14,932 nucleotides of DNA from Deltaproteobacteria bacterium. Lineage in GTDB: Bacteria > Desulfobacterota > Desulfuromonadia > Geobacterales > Pseudopelobacteraceae. The position numbers and the translations under genes were made by a program. The stretch is from assembly GCA_016219145.1 (NCBI GenBank), contig JACRCG010000293.1:1-14932 (forward strand), read 5' to 3'. The notes beneath the pieces are model-generated. The model was given only the letters and a program-made list of their open reading frames with translations. It was not told the origin of the DNA and ran no database searches. The first letter of the stretch is position 1. Each line of letters starts with the position of its first letter. Shown piece after piece: positions 14,351 through 14,932 of this stretch.

Positions 14351-14713
14351 TCAACCTCCCAGGTTTTCCAGCACCTGAATGACCTTTTCGGGATTAAAGG
14401 GCTTTTGCAGAAAGGCTTTTGCACCGATGTCGAGAGCTTTACGGATTACATCCTCCTGGCCGATGGCCGAACAGAGTACTACCGCCGCTTGAGGTCTGGC
14501 CGCGACAATCGATTCCAATAACTCCAGGTCGTTTGAATCCGGCAGTACAATGTCGAGCAGAATCAGATCCGGCTTGTGGGTGTGCAGGTTCTTCATCGCT
14601 TCTATGCCGCTGGCCGCTTCCGCAACAACCACATAGCCTTTTTCCTGAACGATACCGCGCAAGATATTGCGCATGAAAAGGGAGTCATCAACGATCATTA
14701 CGGTCTGATTCAT
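14351..14713 (-). CDS. CheY-like single-domain response regulator
   Basis: This 120-residue receiver domain has the full active site: D9/D10 (MIVDDSLFMRN), phospho-acceptor D54 (LILLDIVLPDS), S82 (VLCSAIG) and K104 (FLQKPFNPEKV). There is no output domain. Immediate coupling to the CheA-type gene (3 bp apart, with that gene's ribosome site inside this gene's end) makes that kinase its likely phosphodonor. Without P2 in the kinase, it would dock directly on the kinase core. GGAGGC precedes the ATG. It starts 15 bp after gatB, so it may share the gatB transcript. Confidence 0.94.
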   Translation of the reverse strand: MNQTVMIVDDSLFMRNILRGIVQEKGYVVVAEAASGIEAMKNLHTHKPDLILLDIVLPDSNDLELLESIVAARPQAAVVLCSAIGQEDVIRKALDIGAKAFLQKPFNPEKVIQVLENLGG

Positions 14714-14728
14714 TTCACAGCCTCCAAG

Positions 14729-14932
14729 CTACCCTTTGAGTTTGTTCAGTAAAAGCTCGTTCACAACCGCCGGATTGGCCTTCCCTTTGCTGGCTTTCAT
14801 GACCTGGCCGACAAAAAAACCGAAAACCTTTTCCTTGCCTCCGCGGTACTCCTCGACCTGACCCATGTTGGCGGCCATGATCTCGTCGATTAGGGCCTCG
14901 ATGGCGCCGGTGTCGGAAACCTGGACCAACCC
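14729..14932 (-). CDS. gatB: Asp/Glu-tRNA amidotransferase subunit B, C-terminal end only
   Basis: The frame runs off the right edge; a TTG at 14929 is an internal Leu codon. The 67 residues visible are the GatB/YqeY helical domain: GLVQVSDTGAIEALIDEI, then AANMGQVEEYRGGKEKVFGFFVGQ, VMKASKGKANPAVVNELL, LNKLKG. This domain contacts the tRNA elbow in the GatCAB enzyme, which converts Glu-tRNA(Gln) (and often Asp-tRNA(Asn)) to the amide. gatA and gatC would be outside the window. It is upstream of, and 15 bp from, the cheY-like gene. Confidence 0.94.
   Translation of the reverse strand, partial: GLVQVSDTGAIEALIDEIMAANMGQVEEYRGGKEKVFGFFVGQVMKASKGKANPAVVNELLLNKLKG

Overview
The window reads as ordinary-GC chromosomal DNA from a Gram-negative bacterium with an outer membrane. 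My best guess is the Desulfuromonadia/Geobacter-Pelobacter group. This rests on a DUF362 ferredoxin protein, many signalling proteins, a DksA-type protein with a long N-terminal tail, and a small exported cysteine protein of a kind I associate with that group. The genus is inference; no rRNA is present.

Layout, left to right. (1) 1-1242 (+) is the 3' part of a membrane-bound class III adenylate cyclase. (2) 1255-4095 (-) is a probable three-gene operon, transcribed right to left: a CCA-adding/poly(A) polymerase-type nucleotidyltransferase with an HD domain, a five-pass membrane protein with a TraB/GumN/TIKI-like domain, and a TfoX N-terminal-domain protein. (3) 4392-4763 (+) is a small exported coiled-coil protein with its own terminator. 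(4) 4813-5646 (-) holds a decayed MFS transporter tail and two singly transcribed tRNA genes, tRNA-Glu(UUC) and tRNA-Lys(UUU). Each tRNA gene has a recognisable sigma-70 promoter and an intrinsic terminator. (5) 5667-8221 has a REC-PAS-GGDEF diguanylate cyclase (-) diverging from a DUF362/2x[4Fe-4S] protein (+), with an 18-bp near-palindrome between them. (6) 8218-14932 (-) is a long co-oriented run, in transcription order: gatB (partial), cheY-like, cheA-like, two LolA-family paralogues, yajQ, rimO, then a dksA-like gene with its own promoter.

How the genes relate. Translation and tRNA themes recur: gatB, tRNA-Glu, tRNA-Lys, the CCA-type enzyme, rimO and the DksA-like regulator. Signalling is also dense: cAMP synthesis, c-di-GMP synthesis, the YajQ family (some members bind c-di-GMP), and a compact CheY/CheA pair lacking the rest of a chemotaxis set. 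The LolA pair points to lipoprotein transport or periplasmic lipid handling. I see no CRISPR array, insertion sequence with a transposase, prophage or obvious defence island. The least ordinary items are the TIKI-like membrane protein, the LolA paralogue with a Pro-rich insert, the structured tRNA-Glu leader beside a truncated gene, and the palindrome at 7033-7050.
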